Source of the DNA: Streptomyces davaonensis JCM 4913 | GTDB lineage: Bacteria; Actinomycetota; Actinomycetes; Streptomycetales; Streptomycetaceae | Direction of reading: 5' to 3' | Length of the DNA stretch: 64,000 nucleotides | NCBI RefSeq assembly: GCF_000349325.1 | Contig: NC_020504.1 | Location: 6,916,053 to 6,980,052, forward strand | Translations under genes and position numbers: made by a program | Notes under the pieces: generated by a model | What the model was told of the DNA's origin: nothing | The model's database searches: none | The model's input: the letters and a program-made list of their open reading frames with translations, nothing else | In this document: positions 33,421-42,745 of the stretch, piece after piece | How positions within the stretch are numbered: the stretch's first letter is position 1 | Layout: every line of letters starts with the position of its first letter

Positions 33421-36400
33421 ATGGGCTCACTGTGGGACGACCGGCTGGCCGAGATCTGGGCGCCGCCGGGCAGACAGGGCTCCGGGGTCGTGATCGGGAT
33501 GCGGGGCGTGCTCACCGCCCGCCATGTGATCGCGGACGGCCGGTACGAGGTCAAGGCCCGGGTCGTACGGCGGGCCCAGCAGCGCGTGGGCAGTTGGGTG
33601 CCGATGCAGGTGGTCTGGGAGGACGAGGACTGGGACCTGGCACTGCTCTCGGCCCGCGACGACGACCAGGGGCCCGCCTGGCTCGTCCCCTTCTCCGCCT
33701 CGCCCGTGCTGGTCCGGCTCGGCGGGCGCGCGGAACCCGACTGCGAGGCCATCGGCTTCCCCGACCAGTCGGCCCAGCACCCCGAACCGGGCGGCCCCGG
33801 ACGGGTCGTACGCCAGACCGAGCAGGTCAGCGGCATGCTGCTGCCCAGCGGACAGGCCAAGGCACCGGTCGGCGCGGGGCGGCGGCTGCCCCGGTCCTGG
33901 ATGCCGCTGGACGCCGGCACCTCCACCGCCTCCGGCACCGAGGGCTGGGGCGGGATGTCCGGCGCGGGGGTCGTGCTCGGCGACGGACGGCTCGCCGCGG
34001 TCGTGGTCGCCGCCGACCGGGAACACCAGCACCGGCGGCTGTACTGCGTACCGCTGGCCGAAGTCCTCGACGCGAGCCCGGAGTTCGGGGCGGCCCTGGC
34101 CCGGCTCGGCGCTCCGGTGCGGGCGCAGACGCGGCACGCGGCGGCGTTCCGGCGGGCGCTGTCCCTGACCTGCCTGGGGCCCGAGGGCATGCCCGCCCGG
34201 CTCAACGAACTCGACGACCTCGGCGCGTTCGGGGTGAAGAGCGTCGACCTGCCCGGCGAGCCGCCGTTCCTCAACTACGTACGCCGCGACGGCGACCAGG
34301 ACCTGAGCCTGGCGCTCGCCGAGGCGGCCAGGGCGAGAAGGATGCTGCTGGTGTCCGGCAAGTCCGGTGCGGGCAAGAGCCGTTCGGCCGCGGAGACGGT
34401 CCGGCGCCAGTTCCCCCGCCACCGACTGCTGCGCCCCGTCGAGGACATGCTCGTCGACGTCACCGAACTGCCCCTGGACGAGATCGGCTCCGCCCTGGTG
34501 TGGCTGGACGACGTCGAGCGCTACCAGCACGGCGGACTGCGCGAGATGCTGCGCCGGCTCCTGCTGGCCGGGGCCGTCGTGGTCGGCACCATCCGCTCCG
34601 ACGAACTCGCCGCGCTCACCGAGTCGCACAACCCGGTGGGCGAGGCGCTCACCGACCGCGCGCTGGTCCGCCGGGTGGAGTGGCAGCGCGAGTGGTCGGC
34701 CGCCGAACGCACCCGGGTGCCCCGGCGCGTGAACCACGCGGCGCTGCGGCAGGCGGTCGCCATGCGCATCGCGCTCGGCGTGTGGTGCGTCGCCGGACCG
34801 CAACTGGTGCAACGCCTGCTCAACGCCGACCCGGACGACCACCCGGCCCGCTCGCACCTGCTGCGCGTGGTCCTCGACTGGCACCGCACCGGACTGACCA
34901 CCCCCGTCCCGCGCCCGCTCGCCTTCGACCTCGTCGAGCGTGCCTACCTCCAGGACCCCCCGGAAGAAGGCGAGTTGGCGGAGGCCCTGACCTGGGCGCG
35001 CACCCCCGTCGACGTCGGCGGCCGGCGCAGCGCGCACAGCCTGCTGATGGCGGACGAGGCCACCGACACCCTCGCCGTCAACGACTACGTCCAGGACTTC
35101 GACAGCCGCGAGGCCCAGCCCCCGGTGCCGAAGGCGGTGTGGGAGGCGGCCGTGGCGGTGGCGGCCGACGACGAGGACGCACGGTCGGCCGTCGGCTGGC
35201 GCGCGCTCGCCCTGAACGAGCACGGCGTGGCCCGCGAGGTGTTCGCCCCGCTCGCCGAGGCGGGACAGGCCGAGGCCATGGGGATCTACGGCATCCTCTG
35301 CGAGGACCCCGCCGAGGGCACCGACTGGATGCGGCGGGCCGCGGAGACCGGCGACGTCTACGCACTGCGCAACTTCGGCGCGCACCTGCGCTGGGACGAG
35401 CCGGAGGAGGCGCGCCGGTGGTTCGAGCTCGCGGTCGCGGCGGGCAGCGTCGCGGCCATGGTCGACCTGGGCCGGCTGCTGGAGGAGAGCGAGCCGGAGA
35501 CCGCCCGGGAGTGGCTGCGGCGGGCCGCGGACGCCGGTGACGACGAGGCGATGAACAGCCTCGGCACCCTGCTGTACACCCAGGACCCGGATCAGGCGAG
35601 GGAGCTGTTCCGGCAGGCCGCGGGGACCGGGAACCTGCTGGCGATGAACAACCTCGGGCTGATCCTCACCGAGGGCGGCGGCGACGCGGCCGAGGCCGAG
35701 CGCTGGTTCCGCCAGGCGGCCGAGGAGGGCAACGAGGAGGCGATGCTCAACCTCGGCACGGTCCTGGCCCGGCGCCGTGACCACACCGGCGCCCTGCACT
35801 GGCTGGAGCGGGCGGCCGAGGCCGGACATCCCGAGGCCATGCGCAACCTGGGCATCGAGCTCAACGTGGACGGGCTGACCCAGGGCGCCCGGTACTGGTT
35901 CCGCCGGGCCGTCGAGGCGGGCAACACCGACGCCCTGCTCAACCTCGCCGTCCAGGCCGCGATCCAGGGCGGCGCCGACGGCTACCGCACCTGGCTGGAA
36001 CGGGGCGTCGAGGCCGGGCACGGGATGTGCATGTACGCCCTGGGTGACCTGGAGTCCCAGGAGGGCGACGAGGAAGCGGCCCTTCGGTACTACACGCAGG
36101 CCGCCGAGGCGGGGGAACCGTCGGGCATGGTCGCTCTGGGCGCCCGCCTCGAGGACCCGGAGCAGGCCGTGCACTGGCTGCGGCGGGCCATTGCGCAGGG
36201 CGGGGACAGTGCGGAGGACGCGCCGTATCTGCTGGGCCGTCGCCTGGCCGAGGCCGGCGATCCGGTGGAGGCCCGGGTCTGGTGGAGCCGGGCCGCCGCC
36301 GAGGGCGACCCCGCGGCGGCGAACGCCCTCGGCCTCGCCCTGCTGGACGAGGACCGGGAAACGGCGCTGGGCTGGCTCCGGACGGCCGCCGAGGAGGGCC

Positions 36401-37923
36401 ACACCGGGGCGACGGAGACCCTGGCGGAGCTGCTGGCCGGATCGCACCCGGAGGAGGCGGCCGAGTGGCGGGCCCAGGCCGACATGTCCACGGCCATGAG
36501 CATCCTCATGGAACGGAACGCCGACCCGGACCCGGTCCGGCAGGCACTGCTGCGGGCCGTACGCGACTGGCCGCTCACCGGAATCGGCGGCGGCCCGCCC
36601 ACCGGCCTCGCCCTCGACCTGGCGGCGCGCGCCTACCTGGACACCCCCGTCGCCCCCGAGGCGGTGTCGGACGCGCTGGCCTGGGCGCTGGCCCCGATCC
36701 GGATCGAGGACCGGCTCGCCCTGGCGTCCTTGCTGGAAGAGGAGGACGGCCGCCTCACGACCGCGCCGATCCACCACGACGGCAAGGCGGAACAGGTGCC
36801 CGAGGCGGTCTGGGACGCCGCCCTGGAGGCCTGCGCGGACGACGCCGGAACCCGCGCGAACATCGGCTGGCGGGCCCTGGAGGCCGACCGGCGGGACATC
36901 GCGCTCAGGGCGTACGAGCCGCTGGCGCACGCGGGGGTGCCCGACGCCATGGGGATCTACGGCCTGCTCCTGCGCGCCGAGCGGCCCTGGGAGGCCGTGC
37001 GCTGGTCGGAGCGGGCGGCCCAGACCCACGACGTCTACGCGATGCTGAACCACGGGACGTATCTGCGCTTCGAGGCGGACGACCCGGACGGCGCCCGGCA
37101 CTGGTTCCGGCAGGCCGCCGAGGCGGGCAGCGCCCTCGCCATGTACAACCTGGGCGAACTCCTCGTCGAGGACGATCCGGACGAGGCCCGTGACTGGCTG
37201 CGCCGGGCGGCGGAGGCGGGTGACGCCGACGCGATGAACCTCCTCGGCGTCCTCTGCGCGGAGGAGGGCCTGGAGGCCGAGCACGACTGGTTTCGCAGGG
37301 CCGCCTACGCGGGCAGCGAGGGCGCGATGAACAACCTGGGCCTCGTCCTGCGCGACCGGGACGCGCAAGGCGCCCGGCTCTGGTTCCGGCTGGCCGCGGA
37401 GGCGGGCCTGGACGAGGGGATGCGCAACCTCGCCCTCACCCTGCTCGACGAGGATCCGCCCGAGGCCCGCCACTGGCTGGAGCAGGCCGCCGAGCGGGGC
37501 AACGCGGCTGCCCTGTACAACCTCGGCGTCCTGGTGATGGACGAGGACCCGCCCGCCGCCGACCGGTACTGGCGGCAGGCCGCGGATCTCGGGGATCCGG
37601 ACGCGATGAACAACGTCGCGCTGCGCCTGGAGGACGAGGACAGCCTCGACGCCGCCGAGGAGCTGCTGGAACGGGCCGCGGCGACGGGCAACGTCAACGC
37701 GATGAACAGCCTCGGATCACTGCTGAGCCGCCTGGACCGTATCGACGAGGCCGTCGACTGGTGGGAGCGGGCCGCCGAGCAGGGAGACGCGAACGCGATG
37801 TACAACCTGGGCCACGCGGCGATGGAGGAGAACCCGGACACCGCCGCCGCCTGGTGGCAGCAGGCCGCCGAAGCCGGAAGCCAGGAGGCGCAGACCGCGC
37901 TGGCCGCGCTGGAGGAGGGCTAG
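33421..37923 (+). CDS. Trypsin-like protease / P-loop NTPase / Sel1-TPR giant protein
   Basis: 1500 residues. A serine-protease domain (about 1-225) has an intact triad: His35 in LTARHVI, Asp72 in DWDLALL, Ser180 in GWGGMSGAG. A linker is followed by a P-loop NTPase (Walker A SGKSGAGKS near 312-320, Walker B SALVWLDDVE near 357-366). Residues 468-1030 carry an alpha-helical block and Sel1/TPR repeats (AAEAGxxxAMxxLGxLL); residues 1033-1500 repeat that block and array without a second protease or NTPase. No signal peptide or membrane helix, so cytoplasmic. ATG follows GGGGAGCGGGGC. Best reading: a nucleotide-switched protease effector whose repeats sense or bind a target, as proposed for trypco conflict systems. 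Target unknown. Confidence 0.88.
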   Translation: MGSLWDDRLAEIWAPPGRQGSGVVIGMRGVLTARHVIADGRYEVKARVVRRAQQRVGSWVPMQVVWEDEDWDLALLSARDDDQGPAWLVPFSASPVLVRLGGRAEPDCEAIGFPDQSAQHPEPGGPGRVVRQTEQVSGMLLPSGQAKAPVGAGRRLPRSWMPLDAGTSTASGTEGWGGMSGAGVVLGDGRLAAVVVAADREHQHRRLYCVPLAEVLDASPEFGAALARLGAPVRAQTRHAAAFRRALSLTCLGPEGMPARLNELDDLGAFGVKSVDLPGEPPFLNYVRRDGDQDLSLALAEAARARRMLLVSGKSGAGKSRSAAETVRRQFPRHRLLRPVEDMLVDVTELPLDEIGSALVWLDDVERYQHGGLREMLRRLLLAGAVVVGTIRSDELAALTESHNPVGEALTDRALVRRVEWQREWSAAERTRVPRRVNHAALRQAVAMRIALGVWCVAGPQLVQRLLNADPDDHPARSHLLRVVLDWHRTGLTTPVPRPLAFDLVERAYLQDPPEEGELAEALTWARTPVDVGGRRSAHSLLMADEATDTLAVNDYVQDFDSREAQPPVPKAVWEAAVAVAADDEDARSAVGWRALALNEHGVAREVFAPLAEAGQAEAMGIYGILCEDPAEGTDWMRRAAETGDVYALRNFGAHLRWDEPEEARRWFELAVAAGSVAAMVDLGRLLEESEPETAREWLRRAADAGDDEAMNSLGTLLYTQDPDQARELFRQAAGTGNLLAMNNLGLILTEGGGDAAEAERWFRQAAEEGNEEAMLNLGTVLARRRDHTGALHWLERAAEAGHPEAMRNLGIELNVDGLTQGARYWFRRAVEAGNTDALLNLAVQAAIQGGADGYRTWLERGVEAGHGMCMYALGDLESQEGDEEAALRYYTQAAEAGEPSGMVALGARLEDPEQAVHWLRRAIAQGGDSAEDAPYLLGRRLAEAGDPVEARVWWSRAAAEGDPAAANALGLALLDEDRETALGWLRTAAEEGHTGATETLAELLAGSHPEEAAEWRAQADMSTAMSILMERNADPDPVRQALLRAVRDWPLTGIGGGPPTGLALDLAARAYLDTPVAPEAVSDALAWALAPIRIEDRLALASLLEEEDGRLTTAPIHHDGKAEQVPEAVWDAALEACADDAGTRANIGWRALEADRRDIALRAYEPLAHAGVPDAMGIYGLLLRAERPWEAVRWSERAAQTHDVYAMLNHGTYLRFEADDPDGARHWFRQAAEAGSALAMYNLGELLVEDDPDEARDWLRRAAEAGDADAMNLLGVLCAEEGLEAEHDWFRRAAYAGSEGAMNNLGLVLRDRDAQGARLWFRLAAEAGLDEGMRNLALTLLDEDPPEARHWLEQAAERGNAAALYNLGVLVMDEDPPAADRYWRQAADLGDPDAMNNVALRLEDEDSLDAAEELLERAAATGNVNAMNSLGSLLSRLDRIDEAVDWWERAAEQGDANAMYNLGHAAMEENPDTAAAWWQQAAEAGSQEAQTALAALEEG

Positions 37924-38804
37924 CGCTTCCGCATCGGCAGCAGCGTCCGCATCGGCAGCAGTGTCCGCCGAGGCGCAGGCGCCGGGGCCAGTCGGGGCAG
38001 GGCGTGTGGCAGCGCTCCGTACCAGAGGCGGGCCACCGTGTAGCCGAAGGCCAGGCAGAGCAGGCCGCCCACCGCGTCCAGCCAGAAGTGGTTGGCGGTG
38101 GCGACGATGACCACCAGGGTGAGCACCGGGTAGAGCAGGCCCAGGATGCGGACCCAGGGCAGGGAGGCCAGCGCGAAGATGGTCAGCCCGCACCACAGGG
38201 ACCAGCCGATGTGCATCGACGGCATCGCGGCGTACTGGTTCGACATGTTCTTCAGGTCGCCCGAAGCCATCGAGCCCCAGGTCTGATGGACCAGCACGGT
38301 GTCGATGAAGTTGCCGCCGGTCATCAACCGAGGCGGCGCGAGCGGATACAGGTAGTAACCGAGCAGGGCCACACCGGTGGTCGCGAAGAGCACCGTACGG
38401 GTCGCCGCGTAGCGGCCGGGGTGACTGCGGTAGAGCCACACGAGGACACCCAGCGTCACCACGAAATGCAGCGTCGCGTAGTAGTAGTTCATGCCCACGA
38501 TCAGCCAAGTCACCGAGTTCACGGCCTCATTGACCGAGTGCTCGAAGGCGGCACCGAGGGTGTGCTCCGCGTTCCAGATCCAGTCCGCGTTGCGCAGCGC
38601 CTCCGCCCGCTGCTCCGGGACCGCGTTGCGGATCAGTGAGTACGTCCAGTAACTCACCGCGATCAGCAGGATCTCGAACCACAGCCGGGGCCGGCGCGGG
38701 GCGCGCAGCCGGTGCAGCAGCGGGGGCCGGTCCGACGCCGTGACGGGGTCAGGAGCGGCCGCCTGTGTGCGGTCTTCCAGCTCGGTCACGGTCGTGTCAC
38801 CCAT
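37920..38804 (-). CDS. PAP2 superfamily (AUR1-like) membrane phosphatase
   Basis: 294 residues, about six hydrophobic segments. The PAP2 catalytic motifs read MPSMHIGWSLW (catalytic His) and ANHFWLDAVGG (His-Asp), as in the inositol-phosphotransferase/AUR1 subgroup; it probably acts on a lipid phosphate or transfers a phospho-alcohol group. The C-terminus repeats RTLLPM twice, from an 18-bp tandem duplication at the 3' end. Start at 38804 (MGDTTVTEL); the huge open frame upstream is a shadow. Its stop overlaps the stop of the protease giant by 3-4 bp, tail to tail. Confidence 0.86.
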   Translation of the reverse strand: MGDTTVTELEDRTQAAAPDPVTASDRPPLLHRLRAPRRPRLWFEILLIAVSYWTYSLIRNAVPEQRAEALRNADWIWNAEHTLGAAFEHSVNEAVNSVTWLIVGMNYYYATLHFVVTLGVLVWLYRSHPGRYAATRTVLFATTGVALLGYYLYPLAPPRLMTGGNFIDTVLVHQTWGSMASGDLKNMSNQYAAMPSMHIGWSLWCGLTIFALASLPWVRILGLLYPVLTLVVIVATANHFWLDAVGGLLCLAFGYTVARLWYGALPHALPRLAPAPAPRRTLLPMRTLLPMRKR

Positions 38805-38935
38805 AGGCACAGAGTCTGCCAGAAACGCCTTCCCCCACCGATCATCCCCTGGTCCGGTTCCGGTCGCACGTTCTACGACGGGCGGATGCCCCGCCCTCCT
38901 ACGTCCGCACAGTACCTGCCCGTTCGCCATCCGCC

Positions 38936-40063
38936 CTACGGACGATTTCGGTCCCCAGGGGCCGAAGCGGTCGAACCGCGCACCACCAGTTCCGGCATGA
39001 ACACGAACTCGCTGTGCGGCGCGGGAGTCCCGCCGATCTCCTCCAGCAACGTGCGCACCGCGGCCTGACCCATCGCCGGAACCGGCTTGCGGACCGTCGT
39101 CAGGGGCGGGTCGGTGAAGGCGATGAGCGGGGAGTCGTCGAAACCGACGACCGAGATGTCCTTCGGGACCTCGAGGCCCCGCTGCCGGGCCGCCCGTATC
39201 GCGCCCAGCGCCATCATGTCGCTGGCGCAGACCACCGCCGTGCAGCCGCGGTCCATCAGCGCCATGGCGGCCGCCTGACCGCCCTCCAGCGTGTACAGCG
39301 AGTGCTGCACCAGCTCGGTCTCTATGACGTCGGCGGCCAGGCCCAGCTGATCCTGCATCGCACGGACGAAGCCCTCGATCTTCCGCTGCACCGGGACGAA
39401 CCGCTTCGGGCCGAGCGCCAGACCGATCCGGGCGTGCCCGAGCGAGGCCAGATGCGTCACCGCGAGCGTCATCGCCGCGCGGTCGTCGGGGGAGATGAAC
39501 GGCGCCTGCACCTTGGGGGAGAAGCCGTCGACGAGGACGAAGGGGACACCCTGGGCGCGCAGCCGCTCGTAGCGCTGCATGTCGGCGGTGGTGTCCGCGT
39601 GCAGTCCGGAGACGTAGATGATGCCCGCGACCCCGCGGTCGACGAGCATCTCGGTCAGTTCGTCCTCGGTGGAGCCGCCCGGGGTCTGGGTGGCGAGCAC
39701 CGGCGTGTAGCCCTGCCTGGTCAGCGCCTGGCCGATGACCTGGGCGAGGGCCGGGAATATCGGGTTCTCCAGCTCGGGGGTGATCAGGCCCACCAGGCCT
39801 TCGCTGCGCTGCCGCAGACGGACCGGGCGCTCGTAGCCCAGGACGTCGAGGGCAGCCAGCACGGACTGGCGGGTGGTGGCGGCGACGCCCGGCTTCCCAT
39901 TGAGGACGCGGCTGACGGTCGCTTCGCTCACCCCCGCCTGCGCAGCGATATCCGCAAGCCGTGTGGTCACGGCACTGGACTGTACCGGCCGTATGTCGCC
40001 TTGCACACCAATCGGACGCCGGGTGCGGGCGGTTGACCGGCGTGCGCCGGGTTGCTGCGACAT
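38936..40063 (-). CDS. malR: LacI family maltose repressor MalR (Reg1)
   Basis: 375 residues. HTH RLADIAAQAGVSEATVSRVL plus hinge NGKPGVAATTRQSVLAAL, followed by a periplasmic-binding-like effector domain ending MPELVVRGSTASAP. It matches the S. coelicolor MalR / S. lividans Reg1 proteins as I remember them; these repress malEFG and amylase genes without maltodextrin. AGGGGACGCC precedes the ATG at 40063; the reported shorter form starts at the GTG before TTRLADI, about 30 residues in. It is divergent from malE across 289 bp holding CTTGCA operators. Confidence 0.93.
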   Translation of the reverse strand: MSQQPGARRSTARTRRPIGVQGDIRPVQSSAVTTRLADIAAQAGVSEATVSRVLNGKPGVAATTRQSVLAALDVLGYERPVRLRQRSEGLVGLITPELENPIFPALAQVIGQALTRQGYTPVLATQTPGGSTEDELTEMLVDRGVAGIIYVSGLHADTTADMQRYERLRAQGVPFVLVDGFSPKVQAPFISPDDRAAMTLAVTHLASLGHARIGLALGPKRFVPVQRKIEGFVRAMQDQLGLAADVIETELVQHSLYTLEGGQAAAMALMDRGCTAVVCASDMMALGAIRAARQRGLEVPKDISVVGFDDSPLIAFTDPPLTTVRKPVPAMGQAAVRTLLEEIGGTPAPHSEFVFMPELVVRGSTASAPGDRNRP

Positions 40064-40093
40064 GGCGTCCCCTCGTGAAACGGATGGCAAGAG

Positions 40094-40218
40094 CTTGCAG
40101 AGTCTTGCACAACACCGTCCAGGCCCGCTCAACCCCGCAGAACAACGGTCTCACAGCAGTCGCCAAGAGGTCACGCCCGGGTAACTTCGGTGATGCCTTG
40201 CACTTTTTTTCTGCAAGG
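40094..40218. promoter_or_regulatory. MalR operator region upstream of malE
   Basis: CTTGCA occurs at 40094-40099 and 40104-40109 (10-bp spacing, one helical turn), and CCTTGCA-N9-TGCAAGG is a perfect inverted repeat at 40196-40218. These hexamers recur at the amylase promoter and belong to the CTTGCA/CTTGCTG type known as Reg1/MalR targets in Streptomyces. Confidence 0.75.
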
Positions 40219-40352
40219 TCTTTCGCGGCGCTTACATGGCTGTTACGTTTCCGACGCCCGGCGGCCGCAACGGCGCAGTCGGCACGACAGCGGGAGCAGG
40301 CAGACGGGGCCTGCCCCTGCACCACACGGGCTTTCACCCTCAAGGAGAACTC

Positions 40353-41621
40353 ATGCGGCGTGGCATAGCGGCCACCGCGCTGGTGGCGTCCCTCGCCCTC
40401 GCGGCGACGGCCTGCGGCGGAGACGGCGACAGCGGCGACAAGGCCGACGGTCCGGTCACCATCACCTGGTGGGACACCTCCAACGCCACGAATGAGGCGC
40501 CGACGTACCAGGCCTTGGTCAAGGAGTTCGAGGCCGCCAACAAGAACATCAAGGTCAAGTACGTCAACGTCCCCTTCGACCAGGCGCAGAACAAGTTCGA
40601 CACCGCCGCCGGCTCCAAGGGGGCCCCGGACATCCTGCGCTCCGAGGTCGGCTGGACCCCCGCCTTCGCCAAGAAGGGCTTCTTCCTGCCGCTGGACGGC
40701 ACCGAGGCCCTCGCCGACGAGGCCAAGTTCAAGCCGAACCTGATCGAGCAGGCCAAGTACGAGGGCAAGACCTACGGCGCTCCGTTCACCACGGACACCC
40801 TCGCCCTTGTCTACAACAAGGAGCTGTTCGAGAAGGCCGGCGTCGAGGCCCCCGAGACCTGGGACGACCTGAAGAAGGCCGCCGCCACGATCAAGACCAA
40901 GACCGGCGTCGACGGCTACTGGGGCTCCACCCAGGCCTACTACGCCCAGTCCTTCCTGCACGGCGAGGGCACCGACACCGTCGACGCCGACGCCAAGAAG
41001 ATCACCGTGAACTCCGCCGAGGCCAAGAAGGCGTACGGCACCTGGCTGGACCTCTTCGACGGCAAGGGCCTGCACAAGGCCGACACCACCGCCGACGCCT
41101 ACGCCCACATCCAGGAGGCGTTCGTCAGCGGCAAGGTCGCCTCGATCATCCAGGGCCCGTGGGAGATCACGAACTTCTACAAGGGCTCGGCGTTCAAGGA
41201 CAAGGAGAACCTCGGCATCGTCAAGGTCCCGGCCGGCTCCGCCGGTCAGGGCGCCCCGACCGGTGGTCACAACCTGTCGGTCTACGCCGGTTCCGACTCC
41301 GCGCACCAGGAGGCGTCCCTGAAGTTCGTCAACTTCATGACCTCCGCCAAGGCCCAGGAGACCATCGCCCTGAAGAACTCCACGCTGCCCACGCGTGACG
41401 ACGCCTACAGCGTCAAGGTCGTCGCCGACCCGGGCATCGCCGGCTACCAGGAAGTCCTGGCCGTCGCCCAGCCGCGCCCGGCGCTGCCCGAGTACAGCTC
41501 CCTGTGGGGCCCGGTGGACACCGAGCTGCTCGCCATCGCCGGTGGCAAGAAGGACCTCGACGAGGGCCTGAGCAGCGCTGAGACCGCCATCGCCAAGCTG
41601 GTGCCGGACTTCAGCAAGTAG
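40353..41621 (+). CDS. malE: Maltose/maltodextrin-binding lipoprotein
   Basis: 422 residues; extracytoplasmic substrate-binding subunit of the maltose ABC importer. Lipobox LAATAC puts the lipid-modified Cys at position 21. Family blocks: ITWWDTSNATNEAPTYQALV, NVPFDQAQNKFDT, GAPDILRSEVGWTPAFA, GKVASIIQGPWEITNF. ATG with AAGGAGAAC in front. First gene of the malEFG operon; MalR sites upstream, and a strong hairpin directly after it that separates its message from malFG. Confidence 0.96.
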   Translation: MRRGIAATALVASLALAATACGGDGDSGDKADGPVTITWWDTSNATNEAPTYQALVKEFEAANKNIKVKYVNVPFDQAQNKFDTAAGSKGAPDILRSEVGWTPAFAKKGFFLPLDGTEALADEAKFKPNLIEQAKYEGKTYGAPFTTDTLALVYNKELFEKAGVEAPETWDDLKKAAATIKTKTGVDGYWGSTQAYYAQSFLHGEGTDTVDADAKKITVNSAEAKKAYGTWLDLFDGKGLHKADTTADAYAHIQEAFVSGKVASIIQGPWEITNFYKGSAFKDKENLGIVKVPAGSAGQGAPTGGHNLSVYAGSDSAHQEASLKFVNFMTSAKAQETIALKNSTLPTRDDAYSVKVVADPGIAGYQEVLAVAQPRPALPEYSSLWGPVDTELLAIAGGKKDLDEGLSSAETAIAKLVPDFSK

Positions 41622-41631
41622 AACCACCCGT

Positions 41632-41676
41632 GACCGTCGGGTCCCGCCTGATACAGGGGGGAGGGACCCGACGGTC
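41632..41676 (+). terminator. Intercistronic hairpin malE-malF
   Basis: GACCGTCGGGTCCC and GGGACCCGACGGTC are perfect 14-bp arms separated by 17 bases, between the malE stop and the malF start, on the same transcript. It probably protects malE RNA or causes partial termination, so MalE outnumbers the permease. Confidence 0.8.
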
Positions 41677-41727
41677 GCAGGTCTTGGCCTGGCCCAACTC
41701 CTGATCTTCCAGAAGGTGTCGAGAACC

Positions 41728-42732
41728 ATGACAGTCGCCATCGACCGCGCCACCGGCAAGCGCCGCGGTGACCGCGCGCCGCGGCCCGGGCTGGGCCAGC
41801 GCCTCAAGCACGCCTACCAGAAACACTGGTACGCCTACGCGATGATCACGCCCGTGGTCGTCGTCCTCGGCGTCCTCGTGCTCTACCCCCTGGCCTACGG
41901 CTTCTATCTGACGCTCACCGACGCCAACAGCCTCAACACGGCCCGCACCATCGGCGTCAACGAGATCGAGGCCACCTACAAGTTCATCGGCTTCGACAAC
42001 TACGCCGACATCCTGTGGGGCGAGACCTCCTACGAGCGGTTCTGGTCCCACTTCATCTGGACGATCGTGTGGACGGCCGCCTGTGTCGCCCTGCATTACA
42101 CGATCGGCCTCGGCCTCGCGCTGCTGCTCAACCAGAAGCTGCGCGGCCGCACCCTGTACCGGCTGATCCTGATCCTGCCCTGGGCCGTGCCGACCTTCGT
42201 CACCGTCTTCGGCTGGCGCTTCATGCTCGCCGACGGCGGCGTGATCAACTCCTTCCTGGAGTTCCTGCACCTGCCGACCCCGGCCTGGCTGGAGGACACC
42301 TTCTGGCAGCGGTTCGCCGCGATCATGGTCAACACCTGGTGCGGTGTGCCGTTCATGATGCTCTCGCTGCTGGGCGGACTTCAGTCCATCGACACCACCC
42401 TCTACGAGGCCGCCGAGATGGACGGCGCGAGCAGGTGGCAGCAGTTCCGCTACGTCACCCTGCCGGGCCTGCGCTCGGTCAGCTCCACCGTGATCCTGCT
42501 CGGCATCATCTGGACCTTCAACCAGTTCGCCATCATCTTCCTGCTGTTCGGCGACACCGCCCCGGACGCCCAGATCCTGGTCACCTGGGCCTACTACCTC
42601 GGCTTCGGACAGCAGCCGCGCGACTTCGCCCAGTCGGCCGCCTACGGAATGCTGCTGCTGGCCATCCTGATCGTCTTCACCTCCTTCTACCGCCGCTGGC
42701 TGAACCGCAATGACGAGCAGCTCGCGATCTGA
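41728..42732 (+). CDS. malF: Maltose ABC transporter permease MalF
   Basis: 334 residues, six membrane segments; the EAA motif appears as EAAEMDGASRWQQFRYVTLP, typical of sugar importers of the MalF/UgpA type. It lacks the large P2 loop of E. coli MalF. The ATG at 41728 has AAGGTG upstream; a GTG four codons earlier is possible. It pairs with malG 13 bp downstream. No ATPase gene is in the cluster; Streptomyces uses a shared MsiK-type ATPase encoded elsewhere. Confidence 0.94.
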   Translation: MTVAIDRATGKRRGDRAPRPGLGQRLKHAYQKHWYAYAMITPVVVVLGVLVLYPLAYGFYLTLTDANSLNTARTIGVNEIEATYKFIGFDNYADILWGETSYERFWSHFIWTIVWTAACVALHYTIGLGLALLLNQKLRGRTLYRLILILPWAVPTFVTVFGWRFMLADGGVINSFLEFLHLPTPAWLEDTFWQRFAAIMVNTWCGVPFMMLSLLGGLQSIDTTLYEAAEMDGASRWQQFRYVTLPGLRSVSSTVILLGIIWTFNQFAIIFLLFGDTAPDAQILVTWAYYLGFGQQPRDFAQSAAYGMLLLAILIVFTSFYRRWLNRNDEQLAI

Positions 42733-42745
42733 GGCAGGAGTTCCC

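Noticed and set aside
33427..37473. 1348-codon minus-strand frame opposite the protease giant
   Set aside because: No motifs; composition of an antisense frame. The plus strand carries intact protease, NTPase and repeats.
33421..37923. Variable-repeat or CRISPR-like array in the protease giant
   Set aside because: The periodicity is protein-level Sel1/TPR repeats with diverged DNA, not spaced identical repeats.
38805..41807. Minus-strand frame of about 1300 codons covering malR and malE
   Set aside because: Overlaps well-supported malR and malE genes; only the PAP2 part from 38804 has family motifs.
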